From positions 1-25,021 of the forward strand of contig JAMCZX010000003.1 in assembly GCA_023485205.1 (NCBI GenBank): a stretch of DNA of 25,021 bases, read 5' to 3'. Numbering within the stretch: the first letter of the stretch is position 1; each line of letters opens with the position of its first letter. Positions 24,337 to 25,021 of the stretch are shown piece by piece. A model generated the notes under the pieces. It was not told the DNA's origin, ran no database searches, and worked only from the letters and a program-made list of their open reading frames with translations. The position numbers and the translations under genes were made by a program. The stretch comes from Candidatus Omnitrophota bacterium. Its GTDB lineage: Bacteria; Ratteibacteria; UBA8468; B48-G9; DTJG01.

Positions 24337-25021
24337 TTATAAGAAACAAAGCGGATCTTGTTGATAAAAATCCCTGGTAAGACAGTGGGTTAAAGCTCTG
24401 CATCCATAACATTTTTCAACTTTACATGTTTTACATTTCCCTTTTAGATTCTTTCTTTTTCTTAAAGAGGAAACAAAAGAATGTGCCCAGATATCTATAA
24501 ATTTTTGTTCTATTAGATTTCCTATGGGTAGATTAAATCTTCTGCAGGGATATACTGTCCCATCTCCCATTAAGGCGCATCCATTTTTTCCTACTATACA
24601 TTCAGAACCAAATATTTTCCAGTTTTTATCTTTTTTTAACATAAAACCTCTGTATGGCAAAATAGGTTCTAATCCTTCATCAAATCCACATCTATATAGT
24701 AAATATTCACAGATAAATTTCCAGGAATCAAGAGATACAATTTCCTGCTGGGATATTTTTCCCTGTCCCATAGGGAAAAATCTTTCTATAATGAATCCTG
24801 ATAGACTAAATTTTTCACTAAATCAAATAAAAGAGGAACCTGGGAAACATTATTTTCCATAAGAGTAAAAATAAGCATCTTTTCTTCCGGGAAATTTTTT
24901 AAACCTTCAAGGATGTGTAAGAATTTTTCAAAACTATAGCCTCTAAAATATTCATAGGTGGTTTTTTCACAACCCTCACAGGAAATTTTTATTATTTTTA
25001 ATTTGATGAAAGATTAGAACC
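24337..25021 (-). pseudogene. Radical SAM/SPASM domain protein, interrupted by apparent frameshifts and cut by the window edge
   Basis: The 144-residue open frame at 24337-24771 is only the C-terminus. It begins PMGQGKIS and carries a SPASM domain with cysteines in SECIVGKNG, TVYPCRRF, GKCKTCKVEKCYGC and DPLCF, as in enzymes of the NirJ/AhbD/PqqE type. Upstream in the same frame GFIIERFF is preceded by a stop. In the next frame ISCEGCEKTTYEYFRG, then KMLIFTLMENNVSQV and PLLFDLVKNL give the radical SAM barrel. Adding one T near 24808-24810 joins the two; adding one T at 25000-25001 extends the frame to the window edge. The CxxxCxxC cluster site lies outside. Substrate unknown. It could be a true pseudogene or carry sequence errors. 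Confidence 0.75.

Noticed and set aside
24337..24771. Naming the SPASM protein as AhbD, NirJ or PqqE
   Set aside because: The cysteine pattern is shared by many SPASM enzymes, the radical SAM motif is outside the window and no haem, PQQ or peptide-precursor gene is nearby.
1..25021. tRNA, rRNA genes, riboswitches or CRISPR arrays
   Set aside because: I looked in the gaps at 11104-11409, 19280-19537, 20405-20546, 21550-21645 and 22525-22603 and saw no cloverleaf, rRNA-like or regularly spaced repeat sequence.

Overview
The window is about 25 kb of AT-rich bacterial chromosome (roughly 30% GC by eye) with tightly packed genes that often overlap by 1-30 bases. The gene set points to a diderm-like, heterotrophic bacterium: GatB-type tRNA amidation, TsaD, a CtpA protease, LysM/NlpC cell-wall hydrolase, dTDP-rhamnose synthesis, an oxidative pentose phosphate entry, sugar isomerase/dehydrogenase genes, and an ECF sigma factor with exported proteins. 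The very low GC and this gene mix recall uncultivated candidate phyla of the Omnitrophota/Ratteibacteria type, but this placement is a guess; nothing in the window fixes the taxon.

Layout. 1-1571 (+): the end of a sugar phosphate isomerase/epimerase and a Gfo/Idh/MocA dehydrogenase. 1578-11082 (-): a likely nine-gene operon read right to left: ICMT-like methyltransferase, 2-oxoacid dehydrogenase E1-beta and E2, cysE, LysM-NlpC/P60 hydrolase, gatB, ctpA, a divergent polysaccharide deacetylase and tsaD. The last gene is frameshifted in an A8 run that cuts off its metal-binding C-terminus. 11340-13667 (+): a good sigma-70 promoter followed by zwf and pgl. 13669-20404 (-): GT2 glycosyltransferase, a decayed AbrB-like fragment beside a GC-rich block, a TauE/SafE permease, a DUF6922-like/AbiEii-like toxin-antitoxin pair, rfbA-rfbD-rfbB-rfbC and tpx. 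20547-23197 (+): an ECF sigma factor, a one-TM probable anti-sigma factor, two paralogous small exported helical proteins (the second very methionine-rich), a strong intergenic hairpin and an aromatic-rich lipoprotein. 23221-25021 (-): thioredoxin, a Cas4-fold PD-(D/E)XK protein lacking one expected catalytic acid, and a radical SAM/SPASM gene broken by apparent single-base indels.

How it fits together. The left operon mixes housekeeping (tRNA modification and amidation), envelope work (peptidoglycan hydrolase, processing protease, polysaccharide deacetylase) and acetyl-CoA/cysteine metabolism. The middle makes NADPH and dTDP-L-rhamnose for surface glycans. The most distinctive part is the sigma / anti-sigma / CpxP-CnrX-like / lipoprotein block, which looks like a self-contained envelope or metal stress sensing module. 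Three apparent single-base indels, all in short homopolymers, mean that sequence error should be excluded before any broken gene is taken as real.
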